From Echinarachnius parma (Eukaryota > Echinodermata > Echinoidea > Clypeasteroida > Echinarachniidae): DNA of 64,000 bases. Below the pieces are notes generated by a model. That model saw only the letters and a list, made by a program, of their open reading frames with translations, did no database searches and had not been told where the DNA came from. Of this stretch, positions 55,127-64,000 are shown piece by piece. Numbering within the stretch: position 1 is the stretch's first letter; each line of letters opens with the position of its first letter. The stretch lies in the NCBI GenBank assembly GCA_037951105.1, contig JBAMJV010008219.1, forward strand, positions 49,842 to 113,841. Reading direction: 5' to 3'. The position numbers and the translations under genes are program-made.

Positions 55127-55686
55127 TTAAAGGCATCTAGTATATATGTCGGCCACGGAAAACGAGTACAGGGTTAATAACACATATATATATCAATGTG
55201 GTTGTAACGTATGACGAATGAAGTGTGAAAGCTGCATAATGAAGGTATGTCATCTGGGCCCCGTTGCAGAAAGAGATACAATCGATTGTAAGTTACGATT
55301 GATCGTAAGTCAGAAAATTTACGCGTTTCAACCAATCAGATTTGCGCATCTAGAACACGTGATCTGACTTACGATTAATTGCAACTTACAATCGATTGTA
55401 TTTATCTCTTTCTGCAACGGGCTCCTGGTCGAGTAATTAGCGAAAATGTATAAATAAATAATATTTGCTGATCCTTTGCAATGAGTTTTGTATACAGTTG
55501 AAACAAAAGACAAGTTCAAGTTATATCATAATTTATCTTTTAAACAACGCAATAGAAATTAGACAAGTCAAGATTGATTTCACACTTCCACTAGTATAAC
55601 AGGGAACAAAATAGCGAGGCATGAACGAACCACTAGAGTTGAGAGTGACATTGGTCGATTTGGACAAAGTTACAAGATCCCTTTAA
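55127..55686 (+). mobile_element. T1-family TTAA element, copy h, split
   Basis: TTAA-AGGCATCTAGTATATATG at the left and AGTTACAAGATCCCT-TTAA at the right. It is interrupted at 55255 by the hairpin at 55256-55425. Without it the copy is about 390 bp, exactly T1 length. The family interior resumes as GGTCGAGTAATTAGCGAAAA. Confidence 0.8.
55256..55425. mobile_element. Palindromic MITE, CCCGTTGCAGAAAGAG ends
   Basis: GGGCCCCGTTGCAGAAAGAG at the left is mirrored by CTCTTTCTGCAACGGGCTCC at the right. Inner arms ATACAATCGATTGTAAGTTA and complement pair as well. The length is 170 bp. It lies inside T1 copy h, apparently with a duplication of one or two bases. GGGCCCGTT-type ends recall ISL2EU/Harbinger-like MITEs of marine animals, but this is tentative. 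Confidence 0.82.
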
Positions 55687-55989
55687 GAGGATTTATTTGC
55701 ACGGTGCACCTGTTCTCGATATGTGATCTTCCCTCGCAAACAGACAACCTTTTTGTGCATCTTTATTATTATCTATAAATATATTATAGAAATAGAATAT
55801 CTCATCCTCAATATTCTTCGCCTCCCGGATTTCATGAACCCGTTTTTTTTTTTGTATAAATCAAATCGCTTTATTTAATAATGTCTACTTATATGTCACC
55901 ATGATCATGGCATCCAGTTACAATCATGATCTGTACATTTCAGGCTGTTCAAGGATAAGCGGGGGTGGAAAAGTATTACTGCAATATTT

Positions 55990-56527
55990 GAATAGCTTAA
56001 TTTCAAAAAGGCGCTAAATCCACCTTTTCAACTTAAGAGATAAGCAGGTTTCTTCCACCAAATGTGTACACATGCCTATGGGAATATGAAAATGGAGCGT
56101 TCCATATTTTTATTTTGGGAGTATATTTGTTACGAAGCGTATTAATGTACTGAAATCGATAGCTAAATTTGTACACAGTAAAAACAAATTAAACAACTTT
56201 TTAAACAACCAAAAACGCTGTTTAAGCCGGTCCCTCTAACAACGTTGTTTAAAATTTTGAACAACCAAGATCTGGTTGTTCAAAATTTTAAACAATGTTG
56301 TTAGAGGGACCGGCTTAAAAAGTCAAAAATCCTGTTTAAGCCGGTCCCTCTAACAACATTGTTTAGAATTGTGAACAACCAACATCTTGGTTGTTCAAAA
56401 TTTTAAACAACGTTGTTAGAGGGACCGGCTAAAACAGCGTTTTTGGTTGTTTAAAAAGTAGTTTAATTTTTTTTTTACTGTGTATAGGAAGTCGATTTAG
56501 CGCCTTTTTGGAACTAAGCTCTTCATA
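55990..56527. mobile_element. G-family MITE, copy 6, with nested palindrome
   Basis: AATAGCTTAATTTCAAAAAG GCGCTAAATCCACC at the left and TTTAGCGCC ... GGAACTAAGCTCTTCATA at the right. It is split by 56172-56484. Without the insert it is about 225 bp, matching copy 1. Confidence 0.8.
56172..56484. mobile_element. TA-flanked palindromic MITE, ACACAG ends, copy 2 (double hairpin)
   Basis: TACACAGTAAAAACAAATTA at the left and TTTTTTTACTGTGTA at the right. The interior has GCCGGTCCCTCTAACAACGT and its complement alternating twice, so two large hairpins lie in a row. The copy at 47061 is 149 bp with only part of this arrangement. Internal duplication of the hairpin is the simplest explanation. Confidence 0.83.
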
Positions 56528-56634
56528 ATAATATACCTGCAATATGTAGATGTGCTTCTCCGGATCATTCGTATGTATCAGTTTTCATTTTATAGACCGG
56601 AGATAAAACTGTCCATTGAATTAACCCGATCACT

Positions 56635-56662
56635 ACGGGGACCGAGAATTCTCGGTCCCCGT
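56635..56662. repeat. Perfect 28-bp palindrome
   Basis: ACGGGGACCGAGAA followed by its exact complement. A second, imperfect palindrome (GGAACCGAGA TT TCTCGGTTCC, 56681-56702) follows 18 bp later with the related core ACCGAGA. Similar AATTCTCGG cores suggest common origin. Confidence 0.85.
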
Positions 56663-56702
56663 TGCGCCTACTCATATACGGGAACCGAGATTTCTCGGTT
56701 CC

Positions 56703-57876
56703 GAGCAAGGGCTATATTAATTGCATAAACATACATGTATGCATCTTGTAAGTACAATATAATTTGGCTGAATACAAAGATTGAACCCTTGGCTACATGT
56801 ATATCAAGTTTCCCCGACTCTAGTTGCGTGATTATTGTTTTATTACAATTTTATCATGGTAATACACAAGTCTAATTTCAGGATATTCGTATACAAACCC
56901 ATACAAGCCAGAATCATAGTTTTCGCATAGAATTTCACTTCGCTGACCCTATACCATGCATATCGATCGCCTCTATTGTGTGAACTACTTGACCAGCGAA
57001 CTCACGATAGGTTGAATAGAAGCGAATACAATGCCATGGTCAACCAGATATCGATCGGTTCTTTTGTGCGCACCCAGTGGGGTAACTCGACCGGTCCGTA
57101 AAATAATCTCGTATATAGCTATTGAAGCAGTATATCAAATGGCGTGGTAAAAGGGTTAAGTAAGTAATACCTGATATGACGTACGAACCTTACTCTCATC
57201 GGATTAAAAATGAATGTGATATTAATATTATTACCACAATTTGCTTTGCGTAAAAGATTTCGTACCTGAAAACATAACCTTTTTAAAAAGTTATATTTTA
57301 AGGAACGACATATTTTAATACAAGGGCAAATGAGTGGATCTGCATTACTTTACCTTCAAATTATTTAGTGATATACTGTATGTGTTTCAATTTTCATCTT
57401 AACCACGAAAATATATTTAATCAATGTTGAAAAATAAAACTGACATACAAAAAAAAAAACGCGTGCATACTAGAAACGCAGCCTCGTCTATTAATAATAC
57501 AACATAACACAAATCTATCATTTTATATTTTTAGTTATTCGAGTGATGAAAAGGGTTTCATGGGAACGTACCATTTAAGGGTATTTGTGGCGCGATGGTT
57601 GAGCACCGGTCTCTCCTTCAATTCCTGGCGGAAACCTATTTTTTCTTAGCTCATTTTCATTTAATTGTATATATTGTTTAATGTAAAGTACATCAGCGGA
57701 AAGATGTAACTTTATATAAAACTCCATTCATTGAAAGTTCAGTATTTTGTTATGCCGCAAAGCCTTTTACATGACTTTGTTGTTCGGTGCAGACAATTTA
57801 AACCAGCCTCGCGGCATTTAATCAGTAGTCGATCATTAATCAAATGATGTCGGCACTTGATATTTCATAATAATGT
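56703..57876. other. No gene recognised
   Basis: AT-rich. At 57588-57640 a stretch GTGGCGCGATGGTTGAGCAC CGGTCTC resembles a tRNA-derived SINE head (box A-like), but no proper box B or fold follows. Confidence 0.4.
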
Positions 57877-58110
57877 TTAAAGAGATCTAGTAACTTATTT
57901 GACGTGTGTCAAAACTGAAAAAAAGGTTGATAAGTAATAAACGAAAATGCTAAGAGGTAAAAGCTAAATCATTGCACTGACCTTGTACAGTTATAATTCT
58001 CCCTATAGAGAATTTAAAATCTGAACAATTCATTCATACATGTCTCTCGGATGAGACATTTGAAAACCGAAACCTGATAAAGGCGTTTGAGAGAACCGCT
58101 GTTTTCGTTG
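57877..58110 (+). mobile_element. T1-family element, copy i, truncated
   Basis: TTAA-AGAGATCTAGTAACTTAT at the left. The interior (GACGTGTGTCAAAACTG, CATTGCACTGACCTTGTACA, GAGAACCGCT) follows. It is cut near 58110 before the right terminus, with a TG array just beyond. Confidence 0.75.
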
Positions 58111-58154
58111 TATTCACTATTATACAAACAATTTATTTTCCCAACATAATGGAA

Positions 58155-58159
58155 TGTGA

Positions 58160-58206
<47 letters not shown>
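58155..58206. repeat. (TG)n microsatellite
   Basis: About 24 TG units. Confidence 0.9.
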
Positions 58207-58210
<4 letters not shown>

Positions 58211-58291
58211 CGTTTTTTTTTGTGGGTACTTTTGATTGTTTACGGGAGAGGGTGAACTATTGTCTCACAAAAGACAAAAAAAACATCCCCA

Positions 58292-58313
58292 CCCCCCCCC
58301 CCCCCCCCCCCCC
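58292..58313. repeat. C22 homopolymer
   Basis: Twenty-two consecutive C. Confidence 0.9.
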
Positions 58314-58356
58314 TGATGAAAAGACATTCCTGCAGATCGATCGACGACACCCATTA

Positions 58357-60045
58357 CATTATTAGTGTCCATTCCGGGATCTAATGATCGTCATCAGCAT
58401 AAGATATGAACGCACTATTAGCGGCCAAGCGTCAATCCGCGACGCCGTGCGTGCGCGCATAAGATCCTGTATATGGTAGTCGCTCGCGCTCTGAGTCTTT
58501 TTGATGAGCAAATCATCGCATTATTATTATCCATTCCTGGATCTGATGATCGACATCAGCTTAAGATATGAACGCACTATTAGCGGCCAAGCGTCATCCG
58601 CGATGCGTGCGTGCGCGCAAAAGATCCCCAATACGGTAGTCGTTTGCGCTCTGAGTCTTTTTGATGAGCAAATCATCGCATTATTAGTGTCCATTCCGGG
58701 ATCTAATGATCGTTATCAGCATAAGATATGAACGCACTATTAGCGGCCAAGCGTCAATCCGCGACGCCGTGTGTGCGCGCATAAGATCCTGTATATGGTA
58801 GTCGCTCGCGCTCCGAGTCGTTTTGATGAGCATATCATCGCATTATTATTATCCATTCCTGGATCTGATGATCAGCATAAGATATGAACGCACTATTAGC
58901 GGCCAAGCGTCATCCGCGATGCCGTGCGTGCGCGCAAAAGATCCCCAATACGGTAGTCGTTTGCGCTCTGAGTCTTTTTGATGAGCAAATCATCGCATTA
59001 TTAGTATCCATTCCTGGATCTGATGATCGACATCAGCATAAGATATGAACGCACTATTAGCGGCCAAGCGTAACTCCGCGACGCCGTGCGCGCGCGCATA
59101 ATATCCTATACACAGTAGTCGCTTGCGCTCTGAGTCTTTTTGATGAGCGAATCATCGCATGAAAAACTGTCACTCACATGATCATCATCAGCATAAGATA
59201 AGAACACACTAGTTGCCAAGCGTCAATCCGCGACGCCGTGCGTGTGCGCATAAGATCCTGTATACAGTAGTCGCTTGCGATCTGAGTCTTTTTAATGAGC
59301 GAATCATCGCATAAAAACTGTCGCTCACATGATCATCATCAGCATAAGATATGAACACACAAGTTGCCAAGCGTCAATCCGCGACGCCGTGCGTGTGCGC
59401 ATACGATCCTGTATACAGTAGTCGCTTGCGATCTGAGTCTTGTTGATGAGCGAATCATCGCATAAAAAACTGTCGCTCACATGATCATCATCAGCATAAG
59501 ATATGAACACACAAGTTGCCAAGCGTCAATTCGCGACGCCGTGCGTGTGCGCATTTTAACTTGCATACAGTAGTCGCTTGCGCTCTGAGTCGTGTTTGAT
59601 GAGCGAATCATCGCATAAATATCTTTTGCTCACATGATCGTCATCAGCATTAGATATGAACGCACCAGTGGCCAGACGTCACTCCGCGGCGCCGTGCGTG
59701 CGCGCATAAGATCCCGTATACAGTAGCCGCTTGCGCTCTGAGTCCTTTTGATTAGCATAAATAGTTGTCGCTCACAGTGGCCAAGCGGCACTCCGCGGCG
59801 CCGTGCTTGCGCGCATAAGATCCCGTATACAGTAGCCGCTTGCGCTCTGAGCCCTTTTGATTAGCATAAATAGTTGTCGCTCACAGTGGCCAAGCGGCAC
59901 TCCGCGGCGCCGTGCTTGCGCGCATAAGATCCCGTATACAGTAGCCGCTTGCGCTCTGAGTCCTTTTGATTAGCATAAATAGTTGTCGCTCACAGTGGCC
60001 AAGCGGCACTCCGAGACGCCGTACGTGCGCGCATAGGATCATGCG
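58357..60045. repeat. Tandem satellite with A/B alternating units
   Basis: Units begin at 58368, 58530, 58690, 58852 and 59007 (periods about 162, 160, 162, 155). Units 1 and 3 share CATTCCGGGATCTAATGATC and ATCCTGTATATGGTAGTCGC. Units 2 and 4 share CATTCCTGGATCTGATGATC and GATCCCCAATACGGTAGTCG. This is an A-B-A-B higher-order pattern. Then come four units of about 153 bp (TCACATGATCATCATCAGCA, AACACACAAGTTGCCAAGCG) at 59150-59650, and units of 109 bp at about 59762, 59871 and 59980. The common core is GCCAAGCGTCAATCCGCGAC GCCGTGCGTGCGCGCATAAG ATC. It is rich in CpG. No protein is credible here. Confidence 0.9.
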
Positions 60046-60051
60046 CTGGTT

Positions 60052-60215
60052 TATAGTAGCCGAATTCGGATACTTCTTGGGTACGATCGGGGATAAAATT
60101 TCGCTTTTTACACTAGGTAAACGTAGTATCACGTAGTATTAAGTAAAAGTTAACAATGATATCGGTATAATTATAATTGAAGTCTATGACTTTTGGTAAA
60201 ATCTACTTTAAAGTC
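60052..60215 (-). mobile_element. T3-family fragment at the satellite edge
   Basis: ATAGTAGCCGAATTCGGATA CTTC, ACGATCGGGGATAAAATTTC and AATTGAAGTCTATGACTTTTGG match T3 interior. The TTAA ends are gone. It marks the end of the satellite. Confidence 0.6.
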
Positions 60216-60339
60216 AAAGCAGTGTTTTCTCTTACTAGCTGGTTTTATTATTGCAAAGTCGTTGCAAAACTACGTAGGTTTTATTGTATGGATAATTGGG
60301 AAGTGTTATGGGGAAAACGCTGCTACTTTATTTTGTTTG

Positions 60340-60712
60340 TTAATGGGATCTAGTAAACTTTGTTGACATGTGCAAAAAGTGATAGGTGGTTGATACAATG
60401 TATATTGTTGTTATTTGAAATGTCCACTGGATGTTGTATGAAGATTTCAAGTTAAATGGACGATATATGGCCGAGTAATAAGCAAAAATGCAAAGTGATG
60501 TTTACTAACTCATTGCACTCACTTTGTACACGGTTTTGACAGTCTAATGGATAATTTAACATCTGAACACTTCAATCGTAAAATAATATCCTTTTAACGA
60601 AAGGGAAAAAACGAAACCTGTTCCATGCTTGTATTGTTAATACGAATACAACAAGGTATGCGGGAACCGCTAGAATTCCAATTGGATGTTGAGGTTTTGG
60701 ACAATCCTTTAA
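60340..60712 (+). mobile_element. T1-family TTAA element, copy j
   Basis: TTAATGGGATCTAGTAAACT at the left and the shortened GGACAATCCTTTAA at the right, as in copy c. The interior is close to copy a (GATACAATGTATATTGTTGT, ATATGGCCGAGTAATAAGC). Confidence 0.86.
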
Positions 60713-61446
60713 CATTCGTTAGCAGAGAAAAGACACTATACATTTATTTACGGAAATATGGAAGATAGGGATATTGATTAATGCATATTAATGCGTCTTG
60801 TTTTTAATTGAACTCTTAATTTCAATGACGTCACGAGATTCGATTTAGGCACGTCACGCTGTAATTAGAGCTATGTTGATCATGTAACACATAATGAGAG
60901 TAATTGCCAAAGCTATAAATGCCCATTATGACTCTTACGAAATAGATAATATGGCATGTCCTGATTAAAACACATGCTCACTGCGTCGGGTTGTTAATGG
61001 AATTAATTATTCCAATGTCGTGACGGAATTTAAAGGAGGCACGTCACGCTTGCCGTTTTCGCTTAAATAAGCATGTAAGAAAATATAATTTATTTGAGTA
61101 CCGGGAGTTGTCTGAATTATTAATGTCCATTAAAGTACCTGAGCGAAGGTTTAAAAATGCTTGTAACCTAAATTATGTTGGCATCATTGCAAAGGAAATG
61201 TTACATTCTTCCTAATAATTCATATATATTTTTCCAAAATTGATTAATGACGATTAATGACGTATCTAGTGGGGCGAGCGCATGAGAGCGCTCCCAAGCC
61301 TGTCGGCTTTGAGTACTGTAGGTGTATGTGTAAATACCACTCGAACGCTAAGTATCTCATCACAATGTCTGATCTTGAGGAGGAACTACTAAAAGGTAGA
61401 CAAAGTTGATGCAAACAGCTCCACAAAATATAGTGTCAGTAGTATA
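60713..61446. other. No gene recognised
   Basis: A pair of diverged segments is present: TTGTTTTTAATTGAACTCTTAATTTCAATGACGTCACG and GTTGTTAATGGAATTAATTATTCCAATGTCGTGACGG, each followed by GGCACGTCACGCT (60860 and 61040). This suggests a 180-bp duplication. There is no domain-bearing frame. Confidence 0.45.
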
Positions 61447-61512
61447 GTGATAGTGATGATGATGATGATGATGAAGATGATGATGATTATGATGATGATG
61501 ATGATGGGGATG
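61447..61512. repeat. (GAT)n microsatellite
   Basis: GATGAT with AAG and TAT interruptions. Confidence 0.9.
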
Positions 61513-61763
61513 TAGGAGGGATAGAAGGAAGAGGACGAGTCGGAAAATACCATGAATTCGTTCTTCAGTAAAGTCACTAAAAAGACTTTTCTACTACTAG
61601 TACTATTTACTATTTACCAGTGAATATCAATTACATATGCACCGTAAATTTAACTGCATGACCGTCATGTCTTTATGTATACGCAGAACTATACTAGTCA
61701 GCAACAATTACTCTGCGCTGCCAGGCGGCCCGTTTACGAAAAGATCTCGGGAAATTACACGAC

Positions 61764-61840
61764 ATAATAATAATAATAATATTTTCGATTTATATAGCGC
61801 CTAATATGATTGATAATAATCTCTAAGCGCTGAAGGATAT
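61764..61840. repeat. (AAT)n with TATATAGCGC ... AAGCGCT motif
   Basis: ATAATAATA, then ATTTATATAGCGCCTAATAT, then CTCTAAGCGCTGAAGG. It is the second example of the motif at 41530. Confidence 0.5.
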
Positions 61841-62015
61841 AGAAGGACATAGAAGTATATTTACATAAATCTGTTTGCATGATTCAATATTATATATTAA
61901 TACGCAATATTAAAATGTAATTAGCTGTTTTCGAGAGATTTTTATTCCACTTTCATCATCAGCTGGCGTAAGTCCGAGTCATGTGAAGTCAGGATTATAA
62001 ACCCCTCACAACAAG

Positions 62016-62520
62016 TTCCGCAATTCTAGTTTGAGCGTTAATATCTCCCCTATTACTTTATTACCGTTCATAAATTTGTTATCATTGGAAAGCTCGTATT
62101 CTCCCCTTCACGATGATTTGACATTTGCTATGAATATGTTATCATGGAATGTGCATTTCACCCGAATATGGGGCAAAGTCAAAAGTAAAATGTTGCAAAA
62201 TGCATTGATATTGTCAACAGTGTACCCTCCTTTTGTTGTGAGAATAAATTGTTCTGAATGATGTTCAGTCGGTCATGCGTGCATGTCGATGTTGTTCACT
62301 TTTTTGGAGGATGAAATATGCCTTTATGATGTTGAGGTGGTGCAAACAAGTTTTTGTATATTGTTTGGAATATTTTTTGTGTTTCATTGACTAATTGAGA
62401 AATTATAATTATGTTTTATTTGTACACAGAATTTTGCAAAAAGTTCAGCGATTCAAGTTTGAGCGTTCATATCTCTCCTATGACTTTATTACTGTTCATA
62501 CATTCAAGTCCAGAAATGTA
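62016..62520. repeat. Dispersed ~60-bp direct repeat
   Basis: AGTTTGAGCGTTAATATCTC ... ACTTTATTACCGTTCATA (62028) recurs as AGTTTGAGCGTTCATATCTC ... ACTTTATTACTGTTCATA (62455), about 427 bp apart. Confidence 0.65.
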
Positions 62521-62835
62521 AGACACGAAAGTTGGTATCGATTAGTATCGTTTCAAACGCCCTCACTCGGTAGAACCGCGTTTAGTCTCCATTATTTCCC
62601 ATAGACGCGTGTACAAACGCCATAACATTTCACTTTTTAAAGTATAAAAACTACTTTAAATGAAAAAATACAAGATGGGGCGGTCATACAAATTTGATAA
62701 GCTATCTTATTATGCCATTCGCCTAATTTATACTTCATCACACAGAGTTCCCACAGAAGTGATTTTGGGCGATTTTTTGTCAGTCTCTCCATAGACTCAC
62801 GTGTTAAAGACACGAGTAGACCTACTTTCGTCCCC

Positions 62836-62859
62836 GGGGGGGGGGGGGGGGGGGGGGGG
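62836..62859. repeat. G24 homopolymer
   Basis: Twenty-four consecutive G after TCGTCCCC. Confidence 0.92.
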
Positions 62860-62899
62860 TCACTCTCAACATGACTGGCTACGCACCCGCGTCACAAAA

Positions 62900-63100
62900 A
62901 AAACGTCGAAAGGGTATCATTTTCAGCTATACGGCGTCGTCGCCGTTTTCCTTAAAAAGGGGTGTTTTTCAAGCACTGATCGCACAAAAACCTAAAAAAG
63001 GGTACCTTTTCAGGTTCACAGGTTTCGACGTTTTTCTTTAAAAAGGGTACCTTTTTAGGTGCACAGGTTTTCGACGTTTTTCTTTAAAAAGGGTGCATCT
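62900..63100. repeat. Minisatellite with AAAAAGGGTACCTTTT units
   Basis: Units of about 45-50 bp (TTAAAAAGGGTACCTTTTCA, GGTTCACAGG, TTTCGACGTTTTTC) are repeated two clear and two degenerate times between 62903 and 63100. Confidence 0.75.
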
Positions 63101-63109
63101 TTTGCGGGA

Positions 63110-63370
63110 TCTTTTGTAACAAAAATCGCATTTCGTATGATGGAAACACCATCGCGATCGAACCCGCCCGGTCACGAGCGCGCGCGAGCGTACGTACGTG
63201 AATAACATCGATGCATTGTGCAGATACGAGTCTAGTCAGACCATCGATATACATATCGATGAGTCAGAGCCGTATAATACTAGTCAGAGCCGTATGTGTA
63301 CGCGCACGTCCGCCGCCATGTTAGAAAGTCCCGAGCGCGCCCATGAGTGTGTTTAGTCTTTCATCAAGGT
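63110..63370. other. CpG-rich stretch
   Basis: Local GC and CpG rise (GCGCGCGCGAGCGTACGTAC at 63178, GCGCACGTCCGCCGCCATG at 63301). GAGTCAGAGCCGTATAAT and TAGTCAGAGCCGTATGTG form a short direct repeat, and ATCGATATACATATCGAT is a palindrome. The GCCGCCATG at 63310 looks like a start context, but its frame is only 12 codons. It could be a promoter or first exon of a gene beyond the window; this cannot be shown here. Confidence 0.35.
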
Positions 63371-63624
63371 GTCCACACTATATGTAGGAAAATACGTTAG
63401 CGCAGTGAACATGGTAGGTGAAGCGATTAGCTCGAGCACAAAGCGCGATGATTGTCAGTCAACGCCATTGAGTACTAAATATTGTATCGCAGTCAGAATT
63501 GGACTAACTGCTTCTTTTTATCGGAGATAGCCAAGCTAGCTCGGGTAGAAATTAGAATTCTCAGTCATACAGCCTTGAATGGAGGCTAGCAATTTTGTCC
63601 CAAAGATGTTTGTTATGAACTTTC

Positions 63625-63795
63625 TGATCCTGTCTGAGCTGAGGTAAATGCTATGTAATATGCATATTTCGAGTTATTGAGCTTTTGAATGATTTATTGT
63701 GGTTTTCAATGATGCTGTCTGAGCTGAGGTAAATGCTATGTAAATACATCTTTCCAGTTATTGAGCTACTGAATGATTTACTGTCGTTTTTAATG
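63625..63795. repeat. 85-bp tandem duplication
   Basis: CTGTCTGAGCTGAGGTAAAT GCTATGTAA at 63630 and 63715, each followed by AGTTATTGAGCT...TGAATGATTTA. Identity is about 90 percent. Confidence 0.8.
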
Positions 63796-64000
63796 AAATA
63801 ACGTTCACTTCAGTCCCGCGTGTAGCATTCTGTGTTATCACGTTTGACAATATTGTCCAAGTACTCACATCTACAAAGTATATGGTCCACTCAGGTGGAC
63901 CATTTACGCGCAATATATGGTAATACACGGGAGATTACCATACTGCCTATTATATTATACTGTACCGTTCATCAGTTGAACGTTGTGTGTTAGGATGCAT

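Noticed and set aside
57588-57640. tRNA-like GTGGCGCGATGGTTGAGCAC
   Set aside because: Box A resemblance only; TTCAATTCC follows about 10 nt later, too close for box B, and no cloverleaf can be drawn.
58357-60045. Tandem gene or RNA cluster
   Set aside because: Unit lengths drift (162, 153, 109), there are no conserved frames and no rRNA, tRNA or histone-like sequence.
63301-63350. Gene start at GCCGCCATG
   Set aside because: The frame ends after 12 codons; no downstream exon can be recognised.

Overview
This window looks like non-coding, transposon-rich nuclear DNA from a eukaryote, most likely a marine invertebrate. The reasons are the absence of dense or operon-like coding, AT-rich spacer DNA, many microsatellites and G/C homopolymers, and a mixture of non-LTR retrotransposons and short DNA transposons. 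The species cannot be named from the sequence alone; an echinoderm or hemichordate is only a guess. I could not support any host protein-coding gene, tRNA or rRNA. Nearly all other short ORFs fall in repeats or have no recognisable domain.

The only convincing genes belong to one apparently full-length non-LTR retrotransposon on the minus strand (5677-13142, about 7.47 kb). ORF1 (11919-13037) has a coiled coil, an L1-ORF1p-like RNA-binding domain and a C-terminal domain. ORF2 (6538-9651) has an apurinic-type endonuclease and a reverse transcriptase. Both frames are open. The element ends in a short (AACATTG)n tail and carries a 2.27 kb inter-ORF spacer with its own tandem duplication. Its ends can be placed to the base because it split the terminal repeat of an older TTAA-flanked element: the broken end resumes at 13143. 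Two decayed LINE fragments (27.0-27.5 kb and 41.0-41.2 kb) belong to other lineages.

The rest is dominated by short non-autonomous DNA transposons. At least five families (called T1 to T5 here) are flanked by TTAA and begin AGGG, AGTG or AGGT, which fits the Kolobok/T2 group. T1 (about 385 bp) is present ten times. Other families are TA-flanked palindromes (Tc1/mariner-like), CAG...CTG elements with 5-6 bp duplications (hAT-like), a family called G here (GGCGCTAAATCC termini, six copies), and large fold-back elements with short repeats in their arms. Many are nested, so a relative order of insertion can be read. One T3 insertion even has its empty target site preserved in a neighbouring tandem copy.

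By region: 0-5.1 kb, palindromic elements; 5.1-13.15 kb, the retrotransposon inside a T2 element; 13.2-24.4 kb, mostly plain DNA with CA arrays, G-tracts and a purine tract; 24.4-36 kb, dense T1/T3/T4/G elements and fold-backs; 36-39.5 kb, plain; 39.5-50 kb, dense nested elements; 50-55 kb, (GAT)n arrays and a short telomere-like array; 55-57 kb, nested elements; 58.35-60.05 kb, a tandem satellite with alternating A/B units; 60-64 kb, T1, a minisatellite and a CpG-rich stretch.
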